NCBI GenBank assembly: GCA_034664005.1
Contig: JAXDIL010000155.1
Span: 1 to 34,973, forward strand
Source: JACVRW01 sp034664005
Lineage (GTDB): Bacteria > Actinomycetota > Thermoleophilia > Solirubrobacterales > Thermoleophilaceae
Length of the DNA: 34,973 bases
Direction of reading: 5' to 3'
Program-made: the position numbers and the translations under genes
In this document: in pieces, positions 26,898-34,128 of the stretch
How the letters are laid out: each line of letters starts with the position of its first letter
How positions within the stretch are numbered: the first letter of the stretch is position 1
Notes under the pieces: generated by a model
Databases searched by the model: none
What the model saw: only the letters and a program-made list of their open reading frames with translations
What the model was told of the DNA's origin: nothing

Positions 26898-28772
26898 ATG
26901 CCCATCCCGCGACCCACCCGCGCGGAGCTCGCGACCGCGTTCGTGTGCGGCGTATGGGCGGTCGCCTTCCTCGCCGAAGAGGGCCCGGCTGCCGCCGGCC
27001 TCGGCGTGCTCGCCGGCCTGGGCGTGCTGCCGTATCACCGGCGTCCCGAGCTCGCCGCCCTCGCTATCGCGGCGATCTGCCTCGTCGGAGCGGCGATCGG
27101 AGTATCCGGCGAGAATCCCGGCACGCTTGCGGCGGGCCTGACGGTGAGCTTCGCCGTCGGGCGCTACGCGGGACGGCGCGGGCTGTGGGTCGTGGCAGCC
27201 CTCGCGATTGCACTCGTGGCCCCGGCAGACCCGCTGATGGTGATCGACTACGTCTTCGTAGGCCTGGTCCTCGGGGTCGCCTGGAACTGCGGCCGGCTCG
27301 TGGGGCGACGCACCGACGAGGCGAGGCGCTCGGTCGCGCTGGTGGAGGAGCTCGCCGCGGTCGACCCCGCCGAGCTCGCCGGGCAGGTGATCGCGGAGGA
27401 GCGCTCGCGGCTCGCGGGAGAGGCGCTGGCCGTGGTCCGCCGGGCGGTGGCCGCGATGGAGGACGCGGCGGAGGCTGCGGAGCGCGACGGCGGACTCGAC
27501 GCTCGCGCGCTCGTCGCGGTCCAGGACGAGGGGCGCACGGCGGTCACGGACCTGCGCCGCCTGCTCGGTCTGCTTCGCACCGGTGACGCGCCCGAGCTGG
27601 CGGTTGTCGCGGCGGCGACGGGGCCCCGCGTCCGCCCGGTCTACAGGGCGGACATCCGGGTCGCGCTTGGCCTCGCCGTCCTATTCCTGCTCGAGTACGG
27701 TGTGCTGCGGGTGGGGCCCTCGCGCGCCGAGGAAATCGCTCTCACGCTGCTGCTGGTCGGTGCACTTGCGCTCCGGCGCGCGAGCCCCATGCTCGCGTGT
27801 GTGGTCGCGACGGCCCCATGGCTCCTCGCCATTGCACTCGACACCCTTCCCATCACGGGGTTCGCGTCGCTGATCGCCCTCGGCCTGCTCGCGTGGTCGG
27901 CGGCGGGGGAGGGGAGCCGGCGCTCGCTGGCCGCGCTGGCAGGATTGGCCGCCGCGACCATCGCCGTGGCGGGATCTGACGAGCCCAGGAACGTTCCGGC
28001 GCTTGCCGCCCTATTCGCGCTACCGGGCATCGCGGGCTACGTGCGCGGCGCGCGTGAGCGCGACCGCGACAGCGCGGAGGCGACGGCGGCCGACCTGATG
28101 GCTGAGCAGAACGCGGCCACCGAGCGGGCGGCCCGCGGAGAGCGGCTGAGGCTCGCGCGCGAGCTTCACGACGTGGCAAGTCACGCGGTCGGCGTGATGG
28201 TGCTCCAGGCGGGCGCGGCGCTGGCGCTCCGCGAGCGCGACCCCGACGCCGCCCTGGCGGCCGTGCGGATGCTGCGGCGTGCGGGCCGCGAGGCGATGGC
28301 CGAGCTGGACGGCTTGTTCGGGGTCCTCGACGCGGGCGCGGTCGGGCCGCCTGGGCTGGCCGCACCCGCACCCGAGGTCGCCCTGGAGCCGGCGCTCGAG
28401 GCGCTCGCCGAGCGCGTGCGGGTGGCCTCGCTCGATGTCACGCTCGACATCGCGGACGGGGTGGCGCCCCGCGGGGACGTGGCCGCTGTGATTCTGCGCG
28501 TCGTGCAGGAGGCGCTCACCAACGCGCTCCGTCACGCCCCGGGAAGCGCGGTGGTGGTGACGGTGGACGAGGCGGACGGCGGGCTCGTGGTCGAGGTGCG
28601 CGACGACGGCACCGGAGCTGAGGCGCACGAGCGCGGCTTCGGGCTGGTGGGGCTGGAGGAGCGCGTGCGCGCGCTCGGCGGCGATTTCACCGCCGGACCG
28701 GAGGGCACGGGCTTCGCGGTGAGCGCGCGCCTTCCACGGGAGGCGGCCGAGCCCAGCGGGGTCACGGCGTGA
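26898..28772 (+). CDS. Sensor histidine kinase (NarL/HisKA_3 type) with duplicated sensor module
   Basis: A 624-residue membrane kinase. A first set of helices (about 10-135) leads to a HisKA_3-like region (165-231: EERSRLAGEALAVVRRAV ... LRRLLGLLRTG) in which the phosphorylated His is replaced by Leu177. A second membrane block (about 252-382) leads to the true HisKA_3 domain with ELHDV (His424) and an HATPase domain (N-box NALRHAP at 542-548, DDGTG at 569-573, GFGLVGLEER). The layout suggests an internal duplication or fusion of two sensors with one active core. It overlaps the response regulator start (GTGA). The signal is unknown; no ligand domain is seen outside the membrane helices. Confidence 0.92.
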   Translation: MPIPRPTRAELATAFVCGVWAVAFLAEEGPAAAGLGVLAGLGVLPYHRRPELAALAIAAICLVGAAIGVSGENPGTLAAGLTVSFAVGRYAGRRGLWVVAALAIALVAPADPLMVIDYVFVGLVLGVAWNCGRLVGRRTDEARRSVALVEELAAVDPAELAGQVIAEERSRLAGEALAVVRRAVAAMEDAAEAAERDGGLDARALVAVQDEGRTAVTDLRRLLGLLRTGDAPELAVVAAATGPRVRPVYRADIRVALGLAVLFLLEYGVLRVGPSRAEEIALTLLLVGALALRRASPMLACVVATAPWLLAIALDTLPITGFASLIALGLLAWSAAGEGSRRSLAALAGLAAATIAVAGSDEPRNVPALAALFALPGIAGYVRGARERDRDSAEATAADLMAEQNAATERAARGERLRLARELHDVASHAVGVMVLQAGAALALRERDPDAALAAVRMLRRAGREAMAELDGLFGVLDAGAVGPPGLAAPAPEVALEPALEALAERVRVASLDVTLDIADGVAPRGDVAAVILRVVQEALTNALRHAPGSAVVVTVDEADGGLVVEVRDDGTGAEAHERGFGLVGLEERVRALGGDFTAGPEGTGFAVSARLPREAAEPSGVTA

Positions 28773-29425
28773 TCCGCGTGGTGCTGGCGGACGACCAGGA
28801 CCTGATCCGCGGGGGCCTGCGCGCGATCCTCGACGCCGAGGACGACATCGAGGTGGTGGCCGAGGTGGCGGACGGCTTCGCGGCGGCCCGGGCGGCCGCT
28901 GATAACGCGGCCGACGTCGTCCTGATGGACATCCAGATGCCCGGCACGGACGGACTGGACGGGACGGCGCGCGTGCTCCAGGCGCGGCCCGAGTCTCGCG
29001 TGCTGGTCCTGACCATGTTCGACCTCGACGAGTACGTCTTCGGAGCGCTCCGCGCCGGCGCGAGCGGCTTCCTGCTCAAGACCGCCGCGCCCGCTGATCT
29101 CGCCGATGGCGTCAGGGCTTGCCATGCGGGCGAGTTCCTGTTCGCACCGGCGGTGACCCGGCGCCTGGTGGAGAGCTACGTGCGCCGCGCACCGGCGGCC
29201 AACGGCATTCCGCCAGAGCTCTCGGAGCTGACCGAGCGCGAGATCGAGGTGCTGCGAGCCATCACGCGCGGCCTATCGAACGCCGAGATCGCCGCCGAGC
29301 TGTTCCTCAGCGAGGCAACGATCAAGACGCACGTGACGCGCATCCTTACGAAGCTGGGGGTGCGCGACCGCGTCCAGGCCGTGATAGCCGCGTACGAGTG
29401 CGGCCTGGTGACTCCGCAGGCCTAG
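28769..29425 (+). CDS. NarL/FixJ-family response regulator
   Basis: A 218-residue DNA-binding regulator, partner of the preceding kinase. The receiver domain has acidic residues Asp8-Asp9, phospho-acceptor Asp54 (VLMDIQMPG), the Thr of VLVLTMF, and the Lys of GFLLKTA. The C-terminal LuxR-type HTH (about 150-210) contains LTEREIEVLRAITRGLSNAE and FLSEATIKTHVTRIL. The start is GTG at 28769, in the kinase stop. Its stop TAG shares CTAG with the convergent gene. Confidence 0.94.
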   Translation: MIRVVLADDQDLIRGGLRAILDAEDDIEVVAEVADGFAAARAAADNAADVVLMDIQMPGTDGLDGTARVLQARPESRVLVLTMFDLDEYVFGALRAGASGFLLKTAAPADLADGVRACHAGEFLFAPAVTRRLVESYVRRAPAANGIPPELSELTEREIEVLRAITRGLSNAEIAAELFLSEATIKTHVTRILTKLGVRDRVQAVIAAYECGLVTPQA

Positions 29426-29802
29426 CGGCCCGAGCGCTCCCTCACGGCGATAACGGCCTCGGTGAGGAGGCCGAGCAGGCGATCGAGGCCGCGCTGATCG
29501 GCATCACAGACGGGTAGGTCCGCATGCACCCAGATGTCCTTCGAGCGCGTGCAGCCGAAGCGCACCAGGCGGGTCTGGCGGTTCCACCAGAGGAGCATCC
29601 AGGGGTCGAGCTCGTCGGCCGCATGGAGCGCCAGCGCCTGCACGCGCACGAGACCCTCGGCGATCCGCACGCTCGCCTCGATCGGGTCGCCGCCCGCGTT
29701 CTCACCCGGGACGGTGAGGCCCCATTCGGCATGGGCGAGCCGCCGCACGCCGAGCGCCTCGACGGACGACAGATACGCATCGACCTCGTCGACGGCGGCC
29801 AT
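29422..29802 (-). CDS. Conserved-looking hypothetical protein (126 residues)
   Basis: Not firmly recognised. It is a soluble alpha/beta protein with strands such as RRLAHAEWGLTVPGE and TRLVRFGCTRSKDIWVHADLP, and helices at both ends. The overall pattern is like YbjN or type III chaperone-fold proteins, which is a visual impression only. ATG at 29802 follows TACTCT by 6 bases on the minus strand. Its 5' end faces dtd across 19 bases; its stop overlaps the response regulator stop. Longer open frames upstream run through dtd and are shadows. Confidence 0.75.
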   Translation of the reverse strand: MAAVDEVDAYLSSVEALGVRRLAHAEWGLTVPGENAGGDPIEASVRIAEGLVRVQALALHAADELDPWMLLWWNRQTRLVRFGCTRSKDIWVHADLPVCDADQRGLDRLLGLLTEAVIAVRERSGR

Positions 29803-29808
29803 TCCGGC

Positions 29809-29814
29809 AGAGTA
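29809..29814 (-). promoter_or_regulatory. -10-like element of the 126-residue gene
   Basis: Minus strand TACTCT, 6 bases before ATG at 29802, consistent with a leaderless message. The spacing is the same as for the sensor kinase gene. Confidence 0.35.
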
Positions 29815-29821
29815 CGCAGGC

Positions 29822-30241
29822 GTGCGCGCCTTGGTGCAACGTGTCAGCGAAGCGGCCGTGTCCGTCGACGGGTCCGAGATCGCTCGCATCGGCCCTGGCC
29901 TGCTCGTTCTGCTCGGCGTGCGCCGCGGCGATGGCGAGGCCGAGGCCGATCGGCTTGCCTCGAAGCTGCTGGCACTGAGGGTGTTCGAGGACGCCGACGG
30001 GAAGATGAATCGCTCCGTGCGGGACGTGGGGGGCGCGGTGCTCTGCGTCAGCCAGTTCACGCTCTACGGCGACACCCGCAAGGGGAACCGCCCGAGCTTC
30101 GTGGACGCCGCCCCGCCGGACGAGGCGGAGCCCCTCTACGAGCGAGTGCGCGCGGCCCTCGGCGCCCGGGGCGGAGTCTTCGGCGCCAGGATGGCGGTCT
30201 CGCTGGTGAATGACGGTCCGGTCACGCTGATGCTCGAATAG
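29822..30241 (+). CDS. dtd: D-aminoacyl-tRNA deacylase
   Basis: A 139-residue enzyme that removes D-amino acids from mischarged tRNA. The two active-site motifs are intact: SQFTLYGDTRKGNRP (SQFT, near residues 76-90) and the C-terminal NDGPVTLMLE (GPVT; GP is the cross-subunit gatekeeping pair). It opens with RALVQRVSEAAVSVDG, the standard N-terminus. Start is GTG at 29822, the only start that gives this N-terminus. The aldehyde dehydrogenase gene follows 9 bases later. Confidence 0.95.
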   Translation: MRALVQRVSEAAVSVDGSEIARIGPGLLVLLGVRRGDGEAEADRLASKLLALRVFEDADGKMNRSVRDVGGAVLCVSQFTLYGDTRKGNRPSFVDAAPPDEAEPLYERVRAALGARGGVFGARMAVSLVNDGPVTLMLE

Positions 30242-30250
30242 GCTGGCCCC

Positions 30251-31690
30251 ATGGCCATCGCATCGGACGCTCTCGTACGAGACAAGCTCTTCATCGGCGG
30301 TGAGTGGGTCGAGCCCGCCGGCGACGGCACCATCGAGGTCGTGAACCCGACGACCGAGGAGGTCATCGGGCGGGTTCCCGAGGGCACGGCCGAGGACGCC
30401 GACCGGGCCGTGCGCGCTGCGCGCGCCGCGTTCGATGCCTGGTCGCGGACCCCGGCCGAGGAGCGGGCGAACTACTGCGCACAGATAGGCGCGAAGCTCG
30501 CAGAGCGCGGCGACGACCTGGCCGCCCTCATCACCTCCGAGCTGGGCATGCCGATCGGCCTCTCGCAGATGATCCAGGCCGGGCTGCCCACGGTCACGTT
30601 CTCCTCGATGCCCGAGCTGGTGGCCGAGGTGACCTGGGAGGAGGAGGTCGGCAACTCGCTGATCGTGAAGGAGCCCGCCGGCGTCGTGGCGGCGATCACG
30701 CCCTGGAACTATCCGCTCCACCAGATCGCCAACAAGGTGGCGCCGGCGCTGGCGGCGGGCTGCACCGTCGTCGTGAAGCCGAGCGAGGTCGTGCCCCTCA
30801 ACGCATTCGTGCTGGCCGAGGTGGTGGAGGAGGTCGGCCTGCCGAAGGGCGTCTTCAACCTCGTCACGGGCACCGGCCCGGTGGTGGGCGAGGCGATCGT
30901 CTCGCACCCCGAGACCGACATGGTCTCGTTCACCGGCTCGACGCGCGCGGGCCGGCGCGTCTCGGAGCTCGCCGCTCAGGCGCCGAAGCCGGTGTCGCTC
31001 GAGCTCGGCGGCAAGTCGCCGAACGTGATCCTCGACGACGCCGATCTGGAGGAGGCGGTCACGGACGGCGTGGCCAAGTGCTTCCTCAACTCGGGCCAGA
31101 CCTGTAGCGCGCTCACCCGCATGCTCGTGCCGCGCGACAAGCTCGAGCAGGCGGAGCGGATCGCCGCGACGATCGCCGAGGAGGCCTTCACGCCGGGCGA
31201 CCCGTTCGAGGACGGCAGCGCGCTCGGGCCGCTCGTGTCGGAGACACAGCGCGAGCGCGTGCGCGGCTACATCGAGAAGGGCAAGCAGGAGGGCGCCCGG
31301 CTCGTGACCGGCGGGACCGAGCCGCCGGAGGGCCTCGACACGGGCTACTTCGTGCGGCCCACCGTCTTCTCGGACGTGACGACGGAGATGACGATCGCCC
31401 AGGAGGAGATCTTCGGACCGGTGCTGGCGATCATGCCGTACGACGACGAGGAGGACGCGCTGCGGATCGCGAACGACAGCGTCTACGGCCTCGCCGGCGG
31501 CGTCTGGTCGGCCGACGAGGAGCGCGCGAAGCGGGTGGCCGCGCGCATCCGCACTGGCCAGGTCGAGATCAACGGCGGGGCCTTCAACCCGATGGCGCCG
31601 TTCGGCGGCTACAAGCAGTCCGGGCACGGCCGCGAGCTCGGCCGCTACGGCCTCGAGGAATTCCTCGTGGCCAAGTCGCTTCAGCTGTAG
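30251..31690 (+). CDS. NAD(P)-dependent aldehyde dehydrogenase
   Basis: A 479-residue aldehyde dehydrogenase superfamily enzyme oxidising an aldehyde to a carboxylate. Catalytic residues are visible: Asn153 (PWNYP), Lys176 (KPSE), Glu251 (LELGGKSPN) and the nucleophile Cys285 (NSGQTCSALTR). The length is normal and no signal peptide is seen. The closest-looking group is general class I/II aldehyde dehydrogenases of actinobacteria; the substrate is unassigned. ATG at 30251 follows dtd by 9 bases. A terminator-like hairpin 60 bases after the stop may end this transcript. Confidence 0.92.
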   Translation: MAIASDALVRDKLFIGGEWVEPAGDGTIEVVNPTTEEVIGRVPEGTAEDADRAVRAARAAFDAWSRTPAEERANYCAQIGAKLAERGDDLAALITSELGMPIGLSQMIQAGLPTVTFSSMPELVAEVTWEEEVGNSLIVKEPAGVVAAITPWNYPLHQIANKVAPALAAGCTVVVKPSEVVPLNAFVLAEVVEEVGLPKGVFNLVTGTGPVVGEAIVSHPETDMVSFTGSTRAGRRVSELAAQAPKPVSLELGGKSPNVILDDADLEEAVTDGVAKCFLNSGQTCSALTRMLVPRDKLEQAERIAATIAEEAFTPGDPFEDGSALGPLVSETQRERVRGYIEKGKQEGARLVTGGTEPPEGLDTGYFVRPTVFSDVTTEMTIAQEEIFGPVLAIMPYDDEEDALRIANDSVYGLAGGVWSADEERAKRVAARIRTGQVEINGGAFNPMAPFGGYKQSGHGRELGRYGLEEFLVAKSLQL

Positions 31691-31724
31691 AGCCTCTACA
31701 CTCGTACGACAACTTCAGTCGTTC

Positions 31725-31743
31725 GCCGCCCTCCCGGGGCGGC
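31725..31743 (+). other. Leader hairpin upstream of rimP
   Basis: GCCGCCC and GGGCGGC form a perfect 7-base-pair stem around TCCCG. It lies 7 bases before the terminator-like hairpin and could be part of the same leader structure. Confidence 0.6.
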
Positions 31744-31750
31744 AACTGGA

Positions 31751-31776
31751 GGTGGGCCGAGAGGTCCACCTTTTTT
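31751..31776 (+). terminator. Intrinsic terminator directly in front of rimP-nusA
   Basis: GGTGGGCC (31751-31758), loop GAGA, GGTCCACC (31763-31770): an 8-pair stem with one G-U, followed by TTTTTT (31771-31776). This is the clearest terminator in the window apart from the riboswitch one. The rimP ATG lies only 8 bases after the T-run. It either ends the aldehyde dehydrogenase transcript or attenuates the nusA operon. Confidence 0.88.
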
Positions 31777-31784
31777 ATGAGCAC

Positions 31785-32246
31785 ATGCAGATCGAGAGCC
31801 TTCAGACAGACATCGAGCAGCGCCTCGCGACGGCCGACCCGGACGTCGAGGTCCTCGCCTGCGAGCAGCTGGGACGCGAGCGCGTGCGGCTGTTCATCGA
31901 CCACCCGGACGGGGTCGATCTGGCGCTCTGCGAGCGCGTGACGAAGCAGCTGGGCGACCTGCTCGCGGAGTACGGGCTCGAGGTTTCCTCGCCCGGGCCG
32001 GAGCGCCCACTCTCGAAGCCGGACCACTTCCGCCGTTACCTCGGCCGCCGCGCGCGCCTGCGCCTGCGCGAGCCGCGCGACGGCCACAGGACCTTTACCG
32101 GGGAGCTCGTCGGCGCCAGTGACGAGGAGGTCACGGTGGCCGCCGACACCGGGGTCGTCTCGATCCCGTACTCGGAGATCAATCGCAGCAATCTGCTGCC
32201 CGAAGCGGCCGGTGGCCGCGCAGGGAACGGGATCGGAGAGCGATGA
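31785..32246 (+). CDS. rimP: Ribosome maturation factor RimP
   Basis: A 153-residue 30S assembly factor (YhbC/RimP). The N-terminal domain has RVRLFIDHPDGVDLALCERV; the middle has LEVSSPGPERPLSKPDHFRR, whose SSPGxxRPL is the family hallmark; and the C-terminal SH3-like domain ends IPYSEINRSNL. ATG at 31785 comes just after the terminator T-run without a Shine-Dalgarno sequence; the in-frame GTG at 31752 lies inside the hairpin. An ATG at 31777 is out of frame. The stop overlaps the nusA start. Confidence 0.93.
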   Translation: MQIESLQTDIEQRLATADPDVEVLACEQLGRERVRLFIDHPDGVDLALCERVTKQLGDLLAEYGLEVSSPGPERPLSKPDHFRRYLGRRARLRLREPRDGHRTFTGELVGASDEEVTVAADTGVVSIPYSEINRSNLLPEAAGGRAGNGIGER

Positions 32247-33862
32247 CCAAGGAGATCGTCGAGGCCGTCGGAGTCCTCGAGCGCGAGAAGGGAATCTCCG
32301 CGGACCGCCTGATGGCGGCGCTGGAGGACGCGCTCCTGTCGGCCTACAAGAAGACGCCGGGAGCGGCGAAGTACGCCCGCGTCGAGGTCGACCGCTCGAG
32401 CGGCGACTTCCGCGTGTACGAGCTGCTGCTTCCGCCCGACCTCGAGGAGCAGCTGCTCGACGAGGTCGAGGAGGAGGCCGGCGAGCCGACCGTGGACCCG
32501 GAGACGGGCGAGATGGTCTATCCCGAGCCGCCTGAGATCGATCAGGAGCGGCTGATGCAGTACCGCGACCAGATCGAGGAGCGCGACGTCACCCCGCACG
32601 ACTTCGGCCGCATCGCGGCGCAGACCGCCAAGCAGGTGATCCTGCAGCGCATCCGCGAGGCGGAGCGGGACATGATGTTCAACGAGTACCAGGACCGCGT
32701 GGGCGAGCTGATCACCGGGATCGTCCAGCAGTCGGACTCGCGCTACACGCTCGTGCAGCTGCGCGAGCGCGTGGAGGCGCTGCTCCCGCGCGGCGAGCAG
32801 GTGCACGGCGAGCGCTACGACCACGGGCAGCGCATCAAGGCCATCATCACCGACGTCTCGAACCAGGCGAAGGGTCCGTCGATCATCGTGTCGCGGCGCT
32901 CGCCGGAGCTGATCCGCGCGCTGTTCGAGCTCGAGGTCCCGGAGATCGCCGACGGGCTCGTCGAGATCCAGAACGTGGCTCGCGAGCCGGGCTACCGCTC
33001 GAAGATCGCGGTCGTCTCGCACGCAAGCGGGGTGGATCCCGTGGGCGCCTGTGTGGGCCCGCGCGGCTCGCGCGTGCGCATGGTCGTGTCCGAGCTGCGC
33101 GGCGAGAAGATCGACATCATCCCGTTCAACGAGGAGCCGGCGCGCTTCGTCGCGAAGGCGCTCTCGCCCGCGCGCGTACGCGAGGTGCTCGTGGACGACG
33201 AGGCCAAGCAGGCCACCGTGATCGTGCCGGACGACCAGCTCTCGCTCGCGATCGGCAAGGACGGGCTCAACGCCCGCCTGGCCGCACGGCTCACGGGCTG
33301 GCGCGTCGACATCCGCTCCGAGACCGAGTTCGCCGAGGACGAGTCGGAGATGGGCTACGCGGAGGAGGACGTCTCCGGACGCTGCGCCTGCATCCTCGCG
33401 AACGGCAAGCGCTGCCCGAACGCCTCGCTGCCCGGCTCGCGCTACTGCGGGCTGCCCGCCCACCAGGCGCTCGAGGGCACCGGCACCGACTATCTGGTGC
33501 CGCCCGAGGAGGGCGCGGAGGACGGCGAGGGTGAGGGCGATGCCGCTCCCGAGGGCGATGCCGCTGCGGCTCCGGAGGGCGATGTCGCTCCCGAGACGGC
33601 CGCGTCGGACAACGGCGACCTCCCGCTCGAGGACATCGTCGAGGCTGCCGCGGAGGGCGAGGCGGCTGCCGCGGAGGAGGAGGCGGCTCCCGCCGAGGAG
33701 CCTGCCGAAGAGGTGCCGTCGGCGACCGCCGATCAGCCGACCGACGAGGAGCCCGTGCCGGACGCCGAGCCCGTTCCAGAGGACCCGCCCGCCGAGCCCG
33801 AGGGCGAGGCGCCGGTCGATCCGGACGACCCGGAGCTCGACGAGGAGGCGGAGACGTCGTAG
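32243..33862 (+). CDS. nusA: Transcription termination/antitermination factor NusA with Cys/His cluster and acidic tail
   Basis: A 539-residue RNA polymerase-binding factor. The N-terminal domain (1-150) has an acidic stretch at about 62-100. S1 (about 152-220) is followed by KH1 (DPVGACVGPRGSRVR, near 265-279) and KH2 (LAIGKDGLNARLAARLTGW, near 335-353). After KH2 there is an unusual Cys/His cluster: Cys381, 383, 391, 402 and His407, in a sequence like GKRCPNASLPGSRYCGLPAH. Then comes an acidic Ala/Glu/Pro tail of about 125 residues. Most actinobacterial NusA proteins end soon after KH2. The stop TAG overlaps the likely ylxR start. ATG at 32243 overlaps the rimP stop. Confidence 0.95.
   Translation: MTKEIVEAVGVLEREKGISADRLMAALEDALLSAYKKTPGAAKYARVEVDRSSGDFRVYELLLPPDLEEQLLDEVEEEAGEPTVDPETGEMVYPEPPEIDQERLMQYRDQIEERDVTPHDFGRIAAQTAKQVILQRIREAERDMMFNEYQDRVGELITGIVQQSDSRYTLVQLRERVEALLPRGEQVHGERYDHGQRIKAIITDVSNQAKGPSIIVSRRSPELIRALFELEVPEIADGLVEIQNVAREPGYRSKIAVVSHASGVDPVGACVGPRGSRVRMVVSELRGEKIDIIPFNEEPARFVAKALSPARVREVLVDDEAKQATVIVPDDQLSLAIGKDGLNARLAARLTGWRVDIRSETEFAEDESEMGYAEEDVSGRCACILANGKRCPNASLPGSRYCGLPAHQALEGTGTDYLVPPEEGAEDGEGEGDAAPEGDAAAAPEGDVAPETAASDNGDLPLEDIVEAAAEGEAAAAEEEAAPAEEPAEEVPSATADQPTDEEPVPDAEPVPEDPPAEPEGEAPVDPDDPELDEEAETS
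33533..33589 (+). repeat. 15-base repeats in the nusA acidic tail
   Basis: GAGGGCGATGCCGCT occurs at 33533-33547 and 33551-33565, and with one change at 33575-33589, encoding EGDAA, EGDAA and EGDVA. This is low-complexity coding sequence, not a mobile or CRISPR repeat. Confidence 0.8.
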
Positions 33863-33879
33863 GCCCCGGGCGTCGCTGC

Positions 33880-34128
33880 GTGAGCTGCGGGCGCTCGCTT
33901 CCCAAGGGCGAGCTACTGAGGCTTGTGCGTGGCGACGACGGCCAGGTCCGAGTGGACCCGGCCGCACAGGCGGTGGGTCGCGGCGCCTACGTCTGTTCCC
34001 AGCCCGAGTGCGCCGCTAGGCTCGACAAGGGCCACCCCCTGGCACGGAGCTTCCGCGCCCCGGTGGCCGTCCCGCAGGAGACCTTAGACTTAATTCACGC
34101 ATGGCAAAGAAGCGCGTCCACGAGATAG
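33880..34128 (+). CDS. ylxR: YlxR family RNA-binding protein (true start probably upstream and non-canonical)
   Basis: A YlxR/DUF448 protein, a nucleic-acid-binding or nucleoid factor found between nusA and infB. Seen: SCGRSLPKGELLRLVR, VDPAAQAVGRGAYVC, and a basic C-terminus. With the GTG at 33880 the protein is 82 residues but loses the conserved RxC just before it: in frame, GRRC is encoded at 33868-33879. No ATG, GTG or TTG lies further upstream in this frame back through at least 33781. The family N-terminus would fit a start near 33859, where GTA overlaps the nusA stop (GTAG). The 3' end overlaps infB by 28 bases. Confidence 0.88.
   Translation: MSCGRSLPKGELLRLVRGDDGQVRVDPAAQAVGRGAYVCSQPECAARLDKGHPLARSFRAPVAVPQETLDLIHAWQRSASTR

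Noticed and set aside
33533..33589. Repeat cluster as a CRISPR or mobile repeat
   Set aside because: Short in-frame units encoding EGD(A/V)A inside the NusA tail; no spacers or cas genes.
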